From an uncultured Frankineae bacterium (lineage in GTDB: Bacteria > Actinomycetota > Actinomycetes > Mycobacteriales > SCTD01): a stretch of DNA of 28,352 nt. The notes below the pieces were generated by a model. The model was not told the origin of the DNA. It did no database searches and saw nothing but the letters and a program-made list of their open reading frames with translations. How positions within the stretch are numbered: position 1 is the stretch's first letter; each line of letters begins with the position of its first letter. Where the stretch lies: the NCBI GenBank assembly GCA_902805805.1, contig CADCUE010000223.1, positions 1-28,352 on the forward strand, in the 5' to 3' direction. This document shows positions 14,726 through 22,049 of this stretch, piece by piece. The position numbers and the translations under genes were made by a program.

Positions 14726-15973
14726 ATGACGACCGCGCTGCTGACCGACCGCTACGAGCTGACCATGCTCGAGGCGGTGCTGCGGGGCGGGCTCGCCGAG
14801 CGGCAGGCGGTGTTCGAGGTCTTCACGCGGCGGCTGCCCCGGGGCCGGCGCTTCGGCATCGTGGCCGGGCAGGGGCGGCTGGCGCAGCTCCTGCCACAGG
14901 TCCGCTACGGCGAGCAGGCGCTGGCCGCCGTCGACTTCCTCGGTGAGGACGCGCTGAGCTGGCTGCGCGACCGCCCGCTCGGCCTGCAGGTGTCCGCCTA
15001 CGCCGAGGGCGAGACGTACGTGCCCGGCTCCCCGGTCCTGACCGTCGCGGGGTGCTTCGGCGAGGGCCTGCTGCTCGAGACGCTGGTGCTGTCGGTCCTC
15101 AACCACGACAGCGCCGTGGCGTCCGCGGCCGCGCGCATGGTGCTCGCTGCGGCCGGCCGGCCGCTGCTGGAGATGGGCGGACGACGGGCCCACGAGCAGG
15201 CCGCGGTCGCCGCCGCCCGTGCGGCGTACGTCGCGGGCTTCTCGATGACCAGCAACCTGGAGGCCGGTCGCCGCCACGGGGTGCCCACCGCCGGTACCAG
15301 CGCGCACGCGTTCACCCTCGCGCACCGCACCGAGATCGAGGCCTTCCGCGCCCAGGTGGCGACGCTCGGGACCGGGACCACCCTGCTCGTCGACACCTTC
15401 GACACCGAGCAGGGCATCCGCAACGCGGTCGAGGTCGCCGGCCCGCAGCTCGGCGCCGTGCGCCTCGACAGCGGTGACCCGCAGGTCGAGGTGCCGCGGG
15501 CGCGGGCGCTGCTCGACGCGCTCGGCGCGACCCGCACGCGCATCGTGGTGACGGGGGACCTGGACGAGAGCTCCATCTCCGCCCTCGCCGACGCGCCGGT
15601 CGACACCTACGGCGTGGGCACCTCCGTGGTCACCGGGTCCGGAGCCCCCACGGCCGGTTTCGTCTACAAGCTGGTCGCCATCGCGCACGACGACGGACCG
15701 GACGCCCCGCTGGTGCCGGTCGCCAAGCGCTCGGTCGGCAAGACGACGGTGGGTGGGCGCAAGTGGGCCTACCGCACCGGCGACGGACGGGAGGTCCTGC
15801 GGGCGCGACCCGCAGGTGCCGGCCGTCCCCTGCAGCTCCCCCTCCCGTCGACCGACGACGTGGAGGCCGCACGGGCCCACTGCGCCGCAGTGCTGGCCGC
15901 CCTGCCGGAGCAGGCCCGCCGCCTGGACCCCGGACCCCCTGCCTGGACCGTCGAGAGCGAGCCGACCCCATGA
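14726..15973 (+). CDS. pncB: Nicotinate phosphoribosyltransferase
   Basis: Joins nicotinate and PRPP to give nicotinate mononucleotide in NAD salvage (Preiss-Handler pathway). The 415-residue product starts TTALLTDRYELTMLEAVLRGG, typical of the family. It has FEVFTRRLPRGRRFGIVAG, LEMGGRRAHEQAAVAAARAAY and the SNLEAGRRHGVPTAGTSAHAF segment, followed by the active-site region LDTFDTEQG-like block (VDTFDTEQGIRNAV). AVRLDSGDP and DTYGVGTSVVTG form the phosphate-binding part. The frame is open upstream, but ATG 14726 follows AGAAGGAG by 4 bases and matches the family start. Its stop overlaps the pncA start by 4 bases (ATGA at 15970-15973). Confidence 0.92.
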   Translation: MTTALLTDRYELTMLEAVLRGGLAERQAVFEVFTRRLPRGRRFGIVAGQGRLAQLLPQVRYGEQALAAVDFLGEDALSWLRDRPLGLQVSAYAEGETYVPGSPVLTVAGCFGEGLLLETLVLSVLNHDSAVASAAARMVLAAAGRPLLEMGGRRAHEQAAVAAARAAYVAGFSMTSNLEAGRRHGVPTAGTSAHAFTLAHRTEIEAFRAQVATLGTGTTLLVDTFDTEQGIRNAVEVAGPQLGAVRLDSGDPQVEVPRARALLDALGATRTRIVVTGDLDESSISALADAPVDTYGVGTSVVTGSGAPTAGFVYKLVAIAHDDGPDAPLVPVAKRSVGKTTVGGRKWAYRTGDGREVLRARPAGAGRPLQLPLPSTDDVEAARAHCAAVLAALPEQARRLDPGPPAWTVESEPTP

Positions 15974-16554
15974 CGCCCTACACCCCGCACACGGCGCTCG
16001 TCGTCGTCGACGTGCAGAACGACTTCGCCGACCCGTCGGGCAGTCTCGCGGTGCGCGGGGGACCCGCCGTCGTCGCAGCCGCCAACGAGCAGGTGACCGC
16101 CGCGCACGCGGTCGGCGCGCCGGTGTTCTACACGCAGGACTGGCACCCCGCCGACACGCCCCACTTCGCCAAGGACGGCGGCACCTGGCCGGTGCACTGC
16201 GTCCAGGACACGTGGGGGGCGCAGCTGCACCCGCAGCTGGAGGTCGTCGGCGAGGTCGTGCGCAAGGGCTCCTCCGGCGAGGACGGCTACTCCGGCTTCA
16301 GCATGCGCGACCCGAGGACCGGCGAGGTCGTGCCGACCCGGCTCGCCGAGCTCCTGCGCGCGGCCGGCGTCGAGCAGCTGGTCGTCGTCGGCCTGGCGAC
16401 CGACTACTGCGTCCGCGCGACCGCGCTGGAGGGCCGGCAGCAGGGCTGGCCGGTCACCGTCCCGTGGCGCGCGGTGGCCGCGGTCGACCTCGAGCCGGGC
16501 GACGGCGAGCGCACCCGGCAGGAGCTCGTCGAGGCGGGAGTGCGCATCGCGTGA
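15970..16554 (+). CDS. pncA: Nicotinamidase
   Basis: Hydrolyses nicotinamide to nicotinate, feeding the adjacent PncB. The 194-residue length is normal. The catalytic triad is D14 (VDVQNDF), K99 (VVRKGSS) and C147 (ATDYCVRAT). The metal site matches the D-H-H-H set of mycobacterial PncA, with D57, H59 and H65 in DWHPADTPHF and H76 in WPVHC. ATG 15970 overlaps the pncB stop, which indicates translational coupling. By family knowledge such an enzyme would also activate the prodrug pyrazinamide. The regulator gene follows after 34 bases. Confidence 0.95.
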   Translation: MTPYTPHTALVVVDVQNDFADPSGSLAVRGGPAVVAAANEQVTAAHAVGAPVFYTQDWHPADTPHFAKDGGTWPVHCVQDTWGAQLHPQLEVVGEVVRKGSSGEDGYSGFSMRDPRTGEVVPTRLAELLRAAGVEQLVVVGLATDYCVRATALEGRQQGWPVTVPWRAVAAVDLEPGDGERTRQELVEAGVRIA

Positions 16555-16588
16555 CGGGCCGCCGTCCCCGGGGTCCGCGAGCGCGGAC

Positions 16589-17329
16589 GTGAGGAGGCCG
16601 CCGCCGGACGAGGCCGCGTGGCTGCGCTCCTACGACCCCGGGCAGTTCCCGCCGTTCGCCGTCACCGTCGACATGGTGCTGCTCACGGTCCGGCACGGGA
16701 CGTTCAGCGTCCTGCTCGTCGAGCGGGACACCCATCCCTTCCGCGGCGCTCTCGCTCTTCCAGGCGGTTTCGTGCTGCCGGACGAGGATCTGGACGAGGC
16801 GGCCGTGCGTCGCCTGGAGCGCGAGACCGGCGTGCGGCGCGACGCTGCGCACGTCGAGCAGCTCGGCGCCTTCGGTGCCCCGGACCGCGATCCGCGCATG
16901 CGCGTGGTGTCCGTGGCCTACCTCGTGTTCGCGCCCGACCTCGAGGCGCCCTCCCCCGGCAAGAACACGCGCTCGGTCGGCTGGGCCGCCGTCGACGCCG
17001 TCGACCCGCAGGCGCTGGCCTTCGACCACGGGCGGGTGCTGGCGGCGGGCGTCGAGCGGGCCCGCGCCAAGCTCGAGTACACCCCCCTGGCAGCGGCTTT
17101 CGTCGGTGAGGAGTTCACCGTCGGTGAGCTGCGCCGCGTCTACGAGGCGGTGTGGGGGCATCCGCTCGACCCGCGCAACTTCCACCGCAAGGTGACGGGG
17201 ACGCCCGAGTTCCTCGTGCCCGTCGGGCATCCCGCGCCCGTCGGTCCGGAGGGCGGGCGGCCGGCGGCGCTGTTCCGCCGGGGCCCGGCCACCGCGCTGC
17301 GGCCGGCCATGCTGCGCCCGACCGGCTGA
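16589..17329 (+). CDS. nrtR: NrtR-type Nudix-related transcriptional regulator of NAD metabolism
   Basis: A 246-residue protein with an N-terminal Nudix-like domain (about 22-150) and a C-terminal winged helix. The winged helix contains EFTVGELRRVYEAVWGHPLDPRNFHRKV and ends in GGRPAALFRRG. The Nudix box GX5EX7REUXEEXGU is degenerate: from G60 it reads with R75 and R78 in place of two metal-binding Glu residues, so hydrolysis is unlikely and ligand sensing is more probable. In studied NrtR proteins this domain binds ADP-ribose or related compounds and releases DNA. The position directly after pncB-pncA makes control of this salvage operon the natural inference. The start GTG 16589 has no ribosome binding site; AGGAGG lies just inside the gene at 16592-16597. 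Confidence 0.88.
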   Translation: MRRPPPDEAAWLRSYDPGQFPPFAVTVDMVLLTVRHGTFSVLLVERDTHPFRGALALPGGFVLPDEDLDEAAVRRLERETGVRRDAAHVEQLGAFGAPDRDPRMRVVSVAYLVFAPDLEAPSPGKNTRSVGWAAVDAVDPQALAFDHGRVLAAGVERARAKLEYTPLAAAFVGEEFTVGELRRVYEAVWGHPLDPRNFHRKVTGTPEFLVPVGHPAPVGPEGGRPAALFRRGPATALRPAMLRPTG

Positions 17330-17334
17330 CCGGT

Positions 17335-17354
17335 CCGAGCTCCGGAGCGCTCGG
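17335..17354. terminator. Hairpin between convergent nrtR and membrane protein genes
   Basis: CCGAGC and GCTCGG arms enclose an 8-base loop, and an internal GCTCCGGAGC palindrome offers an alternative fold. It sits 5 bases after the nrtR stop. There is no T-run, so a Rho-independent role is only possible. Confidence 0.35.
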
Positions 17355-17361
17355 GCGCGCG

Positions 17362-17377
17362 TCTCGTCACGACGAGA
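17362..17377. repeat. Inverted repeat TCTCGTC-AC-GACGAGA overlapping the end of the membrane protein gene
   Basis: Two perfect 7-base arms with a 2-base spacer. The minus-strand stop codon (17367-17369) lies inside. The inner TCGTC-NN-GACGA core is the same as at 14703-14714, so the two sites bracket pncB-pncA-nrtR. Confidence 0.4.
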
Positions 17378-18677
17378 GCAGGAGGGCCAGACCTCCGACG
17401 GTGAAGGCGACCATCACGGTGACGAGCGGCACCTGCGCGAGCGTCGACCGTCCCGTCGACTCGCGCACCGCCCGGTCGTGCGCCAGGACGACGCCCAGGA
17501 CGTGGCCCAGGACGATCGCGCCGACCTGCACGAGGGCGATGGTGCGCGGGCTGACCGCCGTGTAGTCGACGGCGCGGCCGTAGGTCCCGAACAGGTCGAC
17601 GCCCTCGACGGCGAAGGGGTTGCTGGCCAGGATCCACGTGGCCTGGCCGTCCAGCAGGAGGAGGGAGAAGTAGTGCGCGATGGCGTAGCCGGCAGCGATC
17701 GGGACGAGCGAGTGGGCGTACAGGTGCGGCTGCCGACGGACAGGACCTCCGGCGAGCACCGCCCCCAGGACTGTGGCCCCGACGAACAGCGCCGTCGCCA
17801 GCCCGATCATCAGGACAAGACCGATCGTGCCGGGAATCACTGACACGTAGGCGTTCTGACCCGGCCCGGCCTGCCAGAACTGCGTCCGTGACAGACCGTC
17901 GAAACCGGTGGAGCCGAGCAGGACCATCACGACGGCGACGAGCCCGGGCTCGGGGTGCACCCCGTCGACACCGTCGAGCGGGGAGCGCACGACCAGGCGG
18001 CCGTCGGACCGCCGGCCGAACGGCGCCAGCCGGCCGAGCAGGCTGCTCCAGACCTCGAAGCCGTCGCCGCGGGCGAACCAGCCCGATCCGAACCAGAGCG
18101 CCGCGACCAGCTGCGCGACGCCGTACAGCACCAGGAAGACGCCGACGGTCCGCGGCTCGGCGCGCCCGGGCAGCACCAGCTCGAGCCAGACGAAGCACAG
18201 CAGCGCGACCGCAGCGGGCCAGTAGCCGAGGGCGGGGAGGCGGTCCGCGGAGGGGGCCGGGCCGGTGAAGCGGACGAGTCCGGCGTGCAGGGTCCGCAAG
18301 GGGTTCGCCCAGGCCCAGACCGGTCCGAGCAGGAGCGACAGCGGGATGAGGCCCACCCAGAAGGTGACGTACAGCACGTACGGCGCCAGGTTGTCGCTGG
18401 AGCTCAGCGGACCGAACAGCGCGACGGCCACCACGAGCAGCGTGAGCAGGAGCACCAGCGCGCGCACGGCCCCGCGCAGGAACGGTCCGTCGACGACGCG
18501 CTGGACGACCGGCGGCAGCGCACGCCCGCCGTCATCGCCCTGCAGCCGGGGCCGCCGCCAGAGCAGCACCAGGGCGAGGAAGCTGACCAGGACGGCGAGA
18601 CCGGCGCCGGGCAGGGCGAGGGACAACGGCACGGGGAGGTCGGCCCGGCCGCCGATCCCGTGGGCGAGCAGGGTCAT
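17367..18677 (-). CDS. Multi-pass membrane protein of unknown function, coupled to a lipoprotein gene
   Basis: A 436-residue protein rich in hydrophobic segments, with roughly ten membrane spans by eye. Examples are LALPGAGLAVLVSFLALVLLW near the N-terminus, ALVLLLTLLVVAVALFGPL, LYVTFWVGLIPLSLLLGPVW and the last span VPLVTVMVAFTVGGLALLL. Internal landmarks include PLRTLHAGLVRFTG, YWPAAVALLCFVWLELVLP and GYAIAHYFSLLLLDGQATW, with His residues inside a span. I recall similar actinobacterial proteins being labelled fenitrothion hydrolase, a name I would not rely on. The frame is open upstream, but ATG 18677 overlaps the stop of the upstream lipoprotein gene (18674-18677). That fixes the start and suggests the two proteins work together in the membrane. 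Confidence 0.75.
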   Translation of the reverse strand: MTLLAHGIGGRADLPVPLSLALPGAGLAVLVSFLALVLLWRRPRLQGDDGGRALPPVVQRVVDGPFLRGAVRALVLLLTLLVVAVALFGPLSSSDNLAPYVLYVTFWVGLIPLSLLLGPVWAWANPLRTLHAGLVRFTGPAPSADRLPALGYWPAAVALLCFVWLELVLPGRAEPRTVGVFLVLYGVAQLVAALWFGSGWFARGDGFEVWSSLLGRLAPFGRRSDGRLVVRSPLDGVDGVHPEPGLVAVVMVLLGSTGFDGLSRTQFWQAGPGQNAYVSVIPGTIGLVLMIGLATALFVGATVLGAVLAGGPVRRQPHLYAHSLVPIAAGYAIAHYFSLLLLDGQATWILASNPFAVEGVDLFGTYGRAVDYTAVSPRTIALVQVGAIVLGHVLGVVLAHDRAVRESTGRSTLAQVPLVTVMVAFTVGGLALLLSS

Positions 18678-19135
18678 CCGACCCTCAGCTGGAACAGGGC
18701 CTTCCCCGCCTCGTGCAGCTCGACCTCGAAGACGCCCGGCAGCGTGGCGGTCACGGGGATGTCGACCGCGCCCCCCGCCGGCACGGGCTGCGAGAGGTCG
18801 TAGCCGTGGACGTGCACCTCCTCGGCCACGTCGCTCGCCACGCGCAGGACGAGCGACTCGCCCACGGACACCTCCTCGCGGCCGGACGTCCCCGTGACCT
18901 GGCCACCGGCGTAGGCCACGGCGATCGTGCGGACGGTGGCCGTCGGGCTGGGCGGTGTGGTCGGGACGGGTGCTGCGGTCCCCGTTGCGGCTGGCCCGGC
19001 CGTCGTGCTCGGCGCCGCGGACGCGGGCGGGGCGGCGCCCGTCGGCTCCGGCACCCCGGCAGCGCACCCCGTGAGCAGCACACCTGCCAGCAGCACGCCG
19101 GCGAGAACGGCTGCGGCGCAGCGGCGGACGTGCAC
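18674..19135 (-). CDS. Secreted lipoprotein with a cupredoxin-like domain
   Basis: A 153-residue exported lipoprotein. The signal peptide has RR at 4-5, a hydrophobic core (AAAVLAGVLLAGVLL) and the lipobox LLTGC with Cys24 as the lipidated residue. A Pro/Ala/Thr-rich linker runs to about residue 65. A beta-sandwich-like domain follows, with VSVGESLVLRVASDVAEEVHVHGYD and LPGVFEVELHEAGKALFQLRVG, resembling the cupredoxin fold of EfeO-type or copper-linked proteins. There is no Cys in the domain, so a classical blue-copper site is absent; the His residues in EVHVHGYD and VELHE are the only metal candidates. GTG 19135 has GGGAGG about 6 bases upstream. The stop overlaps the membrane protein start. 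Confidence 0.8.
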   Translation of the reverse strand: MHVRRCAAAVLAGVLLAGVLLTGCAAGVPEPTGAAPPASAAPSTTAGPAATGTAAPVPTTPPSPTATVRTIAVAYAGGQVTGTSGREEVSVGESLVLRVASDVAEEVHVHGYDLSQPVPAGGAVDIPVTATLPGVFEVELHEAGKALFQLRVG

Positions 19136-19181
19136 GGCTCACCTCCCGGGCGGCGGGGTCCGGTGGCCCCGAAGGGCCGCC

Positions 19182-19187
19182 ACGCTA
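19182..19187 (-). promoter_or_regulatory. Possible -10 (TAGCGT) of the lipoprotein-membrane protein operon
   Basis: Minus-strand TAGCGT lies 46 bases upstream of GTG 19135. A GC-rich hairpin with one bulged base (19163-19183) overlaps the expected transcript start and leader. Confidence 0.35.
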
Positions 19188-19220
19188 GCGGCCATCCGGA
19201 GGACGGGCAGACTGTCCGCC

Positions 19221-19547
19221 ATGGACGACGTGGACGTGCACGAGGCTGCTCGGGCGGCGCGCAGCGGCGAGGCGCTGCTGCTCGACGTGCGGGAGCACGA
19301 GGAGTGGGCGCACGGACGGGCGCCGGACGCCGTGCACGTGCCCATGGGCGAGCTGCGGCAGGACACCCTGCCGCGCGACCGGCCGGTGCTGGCCCTCTGC
19401 CGGGTCGGCGGCCGATCGGCCGCGGTGGCGTCGGCGCTCGAGCAGCTGGGCTACGAGGTGCGCAACGTCACCGGCGGGATGCTGGCGTGGGCCGCAGCGG
19501 GCCTGCCCGTGGTGCAGGACGACGACCGACCGGGGACCGTGGTCTAG
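19221..19547 (+). CDS. Rhodanese-like domain protein, single domain
   Basis: A 108-residue single rhodanese domain. LLLDVREHEEWAHGRAPDAVHVPMGEL carries the conserved DVRE and the I/VPxGEL turn. LALCRVGGRSAAVASALEQLGYEV has the catalytic Cys in a six-residue active-site loop (CRVGGR), and NVTGGMLAWAAAGLPV ends the domain. It probably transfers sulfane sulfur to an unknown acceptor such as cyanide, a thiol or a thiolation pathway. No signal peptide is present, so it is cytoplasmic. ATG 19221 has GGAGG about 20 bases upstream, too far to be a normal ribosome binding site. It diverges from the lipoprotein gene and is followed by the MMPL gene after 71 bases. Confidence 0.88.
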   Translation: MDDVDVHEAARAARSGEALLLDVREHEEWAHGRAPDAVHVPMGELRQDTLPRDRPVLALCRVGGRSAAVASALEQLGYEVRNVTGGMLAWAAAGLPVVQDDDRPGTVV

Positions 19548-19579
19548 CCGTCCCCGCACCTCTGAGGCGCGGCGGTGCC

Positions 19580-19604
19580 ACGCCCTCGACGGAACGCCCT
19601 CGAC
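19580..19604 (+). repeat. Two 11-base direct repeats (ACGCCCTCGAC) upstream of the MMPL gene
   Basis: Copies at 19580-19590 and 19594-19604 are separated by 3 bases, a 14-base period. The second copy ends 2 bases before the AGGAG ribosome binding site region (19607-19611). They could be regulator sites in the leader or a chance duplication. Confidence 0.45.
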
Positions 19605-19618
19605 CCAGGAGTCCCTCC

Positions 19619-21820
19619 GTGCGCCGTCTCGCCCGCGCCAGCTTCGTCCACCGGCGGCTCGTGCTGGCCGCCTGGTGCACCGTGCTGCTGGTCGTCGGAG
19701 GCGCGCTGGGAGCCGTCGGTGCGGGCTACGACGACCAGTTCTCGCTGCCGGACTCGGAGAGCGCGCGGGCCCTCGAGCTGCTGCAGCGGGTGAGCCCCGA
19801 CACGGCGGGCGACCCGCTGACCGCCGTCGTGCACGTCGAGCGCGGACGGGTCACCGACCCCTCGGTGCGGGAGCAGCTCGAGCGCGCTCTCGAGTCGGCC
19901 GAGGCGCTGGAGGCCGTCGCCGCCGTCACCTCCCCGTACGACGCCGCCGGGCAGCGGCGGGTGTCGCAGGACGGCCGCACGGCGTTCGCCACGCTGACCC
20001 TCGCCGGCGTCGTCCCGAACGACGTGTCCCACGACGAGGTCCGCGAGGTGCTCGAGACCGTCCAGACCTCCGGGAGCGGCGGGGTGCAGATCGAGGTGAC
20101 CGGATCCGCCGCGCAGGGACCGCCGGAGCAGGGCGTCGCCGAGCTCGTCGGTCTCGGGGCCGCCGCGGTCGTGCTGTTCCTGGTGTTCGGCTCGCTGCTC
20201 GGCACGGCGCTGCCGCTCATCACCGCCGTGCTGTCGATCGCGGTGTCCCTGGCCTGCATCGGCCTGCTCGCGAACGTCGTCACCATCGCGACCTTCGCCC
20301 CCACGCTGTCGGTGCTGCTCGGCCTGGGCGTCGGGATCGACTACGCCCTGTTCATCGTCACCCGCTACCGGCAGGGCCTGCTCGAGGGCGCGACCCCGGA
20401 GGAGGCGACGGTCCAGGCTCTCGACACCAGCGGACGGGCGGTGCTGTTCGCCGGCATCACCGTCTGCATCGCGCTGCTCGGGCTGTTCACGCTCGGCCTG
20501 TCGTTCCTGCACGGCGTGGCGGTCGCCGCCTCGCTGGCCGTCGCCACGACCGTCGTGGCCAACCTGACGCTGCTGCCGGCGCTGCTCGGCTTCTTCGGTC
20601 GTCGGGTGCTGTCACCGCGGCTGCGCGCGCAGATCGGCGGGCCCCCCGAGCGGGTGCCCGGCAGCCGTGGCTGGCAGCGCTGGGCGCAGGTGCTCGACCG
20701 GCGGCCCGGCCTGCTTGCCCTCGGCGCGCTGGTCCTCATGCTCGGCGTGAGCGCCCCGTTCCTGCACCTGCGGCTCGGCCTGACCGACCAGGGCAGCGAT
20801 CCGCCCGACTCCACGACGCGCCAGGGCTACGACCTGCTCGCCGAGGGCTTCGGGCCCGGCTTCAACGGACCGCTGCTCGTCGTCACCGACCTGCGCGACA
20901 GCACCGACCCGACGCCGACGGCGGCACTGCGCAGCGCGCTTGCGGCCGACCCGGCGGTGGCCCTCGTGTCCCCGACCGCCTTCCTCGGCGGGCCCGTCCC
21001 CGGCCAGCCGGCGGCGGGGGGCATCGGCGTGACGACCGTCTACCCCGCGAGCGCGCCGCAGGACGCCGCCACCAGCGAGCTCGTCTCCCGACTGCGCGAG
21101 GACCTCGTCCCGCCGGTCGAGCGCGGCACCGGGCAGCAGCTGCTGGTCGGTGGCAGCACGGCGATCGGTGAGGACTTCAGCGCGACGATCGCGGACGAGC
21201 TCCCCCGCTTCGTCGGCGTGGTCGTCCTGCTGTCGTTCCTGCTGCTGACCGCGGTCTTCCGCAGCATCGTCATCGCGGCGGTCGCTGCCGGGATGAACCT
21301 GCTCTCGGCCGCAGCCGCCTTCGGCATCGTCGTGGCCGTCTTCCAGGACGGCTTCGGGCTGTCGCTGCTCGGCGTCGACCGCACCGGCCCCATCCTGGCC
21401 TTCCTGCCGGTGATCCTGTTCGCGATCCTGTTCGGGCTGTCCATGGACTACGAGGTGTTCCTGCTCAGCCGCATCCACGAGGAGTGGCTGCACGGAGCGG
21501 ACAACCGGTCGGCGGTGCTGCGGGGCCTGGCCACCACCGGGCGCACGATCACCGCGGCCGCAGCGATCATGGTCATGCTGTTCCTGGCCTTCGTCCTCGG
21601 GCCGGACCTGACGATCAAGCTGTTCGGGCTCGGGCTGGCAGCGGCGGTGCTGCTGGACGCGGTGGTGGTCCGCAGCGTCCTGGTCCCCGCACTGATGCTC
21701 ATGCTCGGCGACGCGAACTGGTACCTGCCTCGCTGGCTGGACCGGGTCTTGCCGCGGCTGTCCGTGGAGGCCCCCACCGCCGACCCCCGCTCCGGCGAGC
21801 CCCAGCGCGCCGGGGTCTGA
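19619..21820 (+). CDS. MMPL/RND family transporter
   Basis: A 733-residue membrane transporter of the MMPL branch of RND proteins, found mainly in actinobacteria for export of lipids or other hydrophobic compounds. It has two similar halves. Each has one N-terminal span and a periplasmic domain, then a cluster of spans carrying the proton-relay Asp-Tyr pair: D241-Y242 in GLGVGIDYALFIVTRY and D610-Y611 in LFGLSMDYEVFLLSRIHEEW. The first span is about residues 13-33. The frame is open far upstream, but GTG 19619 has AGGAG 7 bases ahead (19607-19611) and begins with the usual basic RRLARASFVHRR. The substrate is unknown. No lipid-synthesis gene or regulator sits beside it. Confidence 0.9.
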   Translation: MRRLARASFVHRRLVLAAWCTVLLVVGGALGAVGAGYDDQFSLPDSESARALELLQRVSPDTAGDPLTAVVHVERGRVTDPSVREQLERALESAEALEAVAAVTSPYDAAGQRRVSQDGRTAFATLTLAGVVPNDVSHDEVREVLETVQTSGSGGVQIEVTGSAAQGPPEQGVAELVGLGAAAVVLFLVFGSLLGTALPLITAVLSIAVSLACIGLLANVVTIATFAPTLSVLLGLGVGIDYALFIVTRYRQGLLEGATPEEATVQALDTSGRAVLFAGITVCIALLGLFTLGLSFLHGVAVAASLAVATTVVANLTLLPALLGFFGRRVLSPRLRAQIGGPPERVPGSRGWQRWAQVLDRRPGLLALGALVLMLGVSAPFLHLRLGLTDQGSDPPDSTTRQGYDLLAEGFGPGFNGPLLVVTDLRDSTDPTPTAALRSALAADPAVALVSPTAFLGGPVPGQPAAGGIGVTTVYPASAPQDAATSELVSRLREDLVPPVERGTGQQLLVGGSTAIGEDFSATIADELPRFVGVVVLLSFLLLTAVFRSIVIAAVAAGMNLLSAAAAFGIVVAVFQDGFGLSLLGVDRTGPILAFLPVILFAILFGLSMDYEVFLLSRIHEEWLHGADNRSAVLRGLATTGRTITAAAAIMVMLFLAFVLGPDLTIKLFGLGLAAAVLLDAVVVRSVLVPALMLMLGDANWYLPRWLDRVLPRLSVEAPTADPRSGEPQRAGV

Positions 21821-21834
21821 CCCGCGGAGCGAGC

Positions 21835-21852
21835 GGCTTCCCGCCGGGAGCC
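21835..21852. terminator. Hairpin between the MMPL gene and tRNA-Leu
   Basis: A 7-pair stem including one G-T pair, with a 4-base loop, begins 14 bases after the MMPL stop and 20 bases from the 3' end of the convergent tRNA. Without a T-run it could serve both transcripts only weakly. Confidence 0.35.
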
Positions 21853-21871
21853 CTGAGTTCGCATGCGTGTG

Positions 21872-21954
21872 TGGGCGAGGGGGGAGTTGAACCCCCACGT
21901 CCTTTCGGACACACGGACCTGAACCGTGCGCGTCTGCCATTCCGCCACTCGCCC
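21872..21954 (-). tRNA. tRNA-Leu, anticodon CAG
   Basis: On the minus strand the acceptor arms GGGCGAG (21948-21954) and CTCGCCC (21873-21879) pair fully, with A at 21872 as discriminator. The anticodon stem CACGG/CCGTG encloses the loop TTCAGGT, giving anticodon CAG for codon CTG. The long variable arm GTCC-GAAA-GGAC is that of a class II tRNA. The T arm is GGGGG-TTCAACT-CCCCC. CCA is not encoded. As far as I recall, a tRNA-Leu gene also lies next to fhaA in mycobacteria, so this neighbourhood is conserved. Confidence 0.95.
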
Positions 21955-22015
21955 GAGTGCGACCAGCAGGCTAGCACCCGCGCGGCGCAGGCCCCCCGCC
22001 TGCGCGAGCCCCGGA

Positions 22016-22021
22016 TACGAT
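22016..22021 (+). promoter_or_regulatory. -10 element (TACGAT) of the fhaA-pknA operon
   Basis: TACGAT in GGATACGATCG fits the -10 consensus. It would start transcription near 22028, ahead of GGAAGGGGA (22035-22043) and the ancestral GTG start at 22050. Confidence 0.5.
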
Positions 22022-22049
22022 CGTCCGACGACAGGGAAGGGGAACCGGC

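Noticed and set aside
18713..19618. Upstream extension of the MMPL frame
   Set aside because: It runs antisense to the lipoprotein and through the rhodanese gene in another frame; GTG 19619 has a good ribosome binding site and the normal family N-terminus.
21821..22049. Search for an integration site or att repeat at the tRNA-Leu gene
   Set aside because: No duplicated tRNA 3' end and no integrase or phage gene nearby; the flanks look like normal chromosome.
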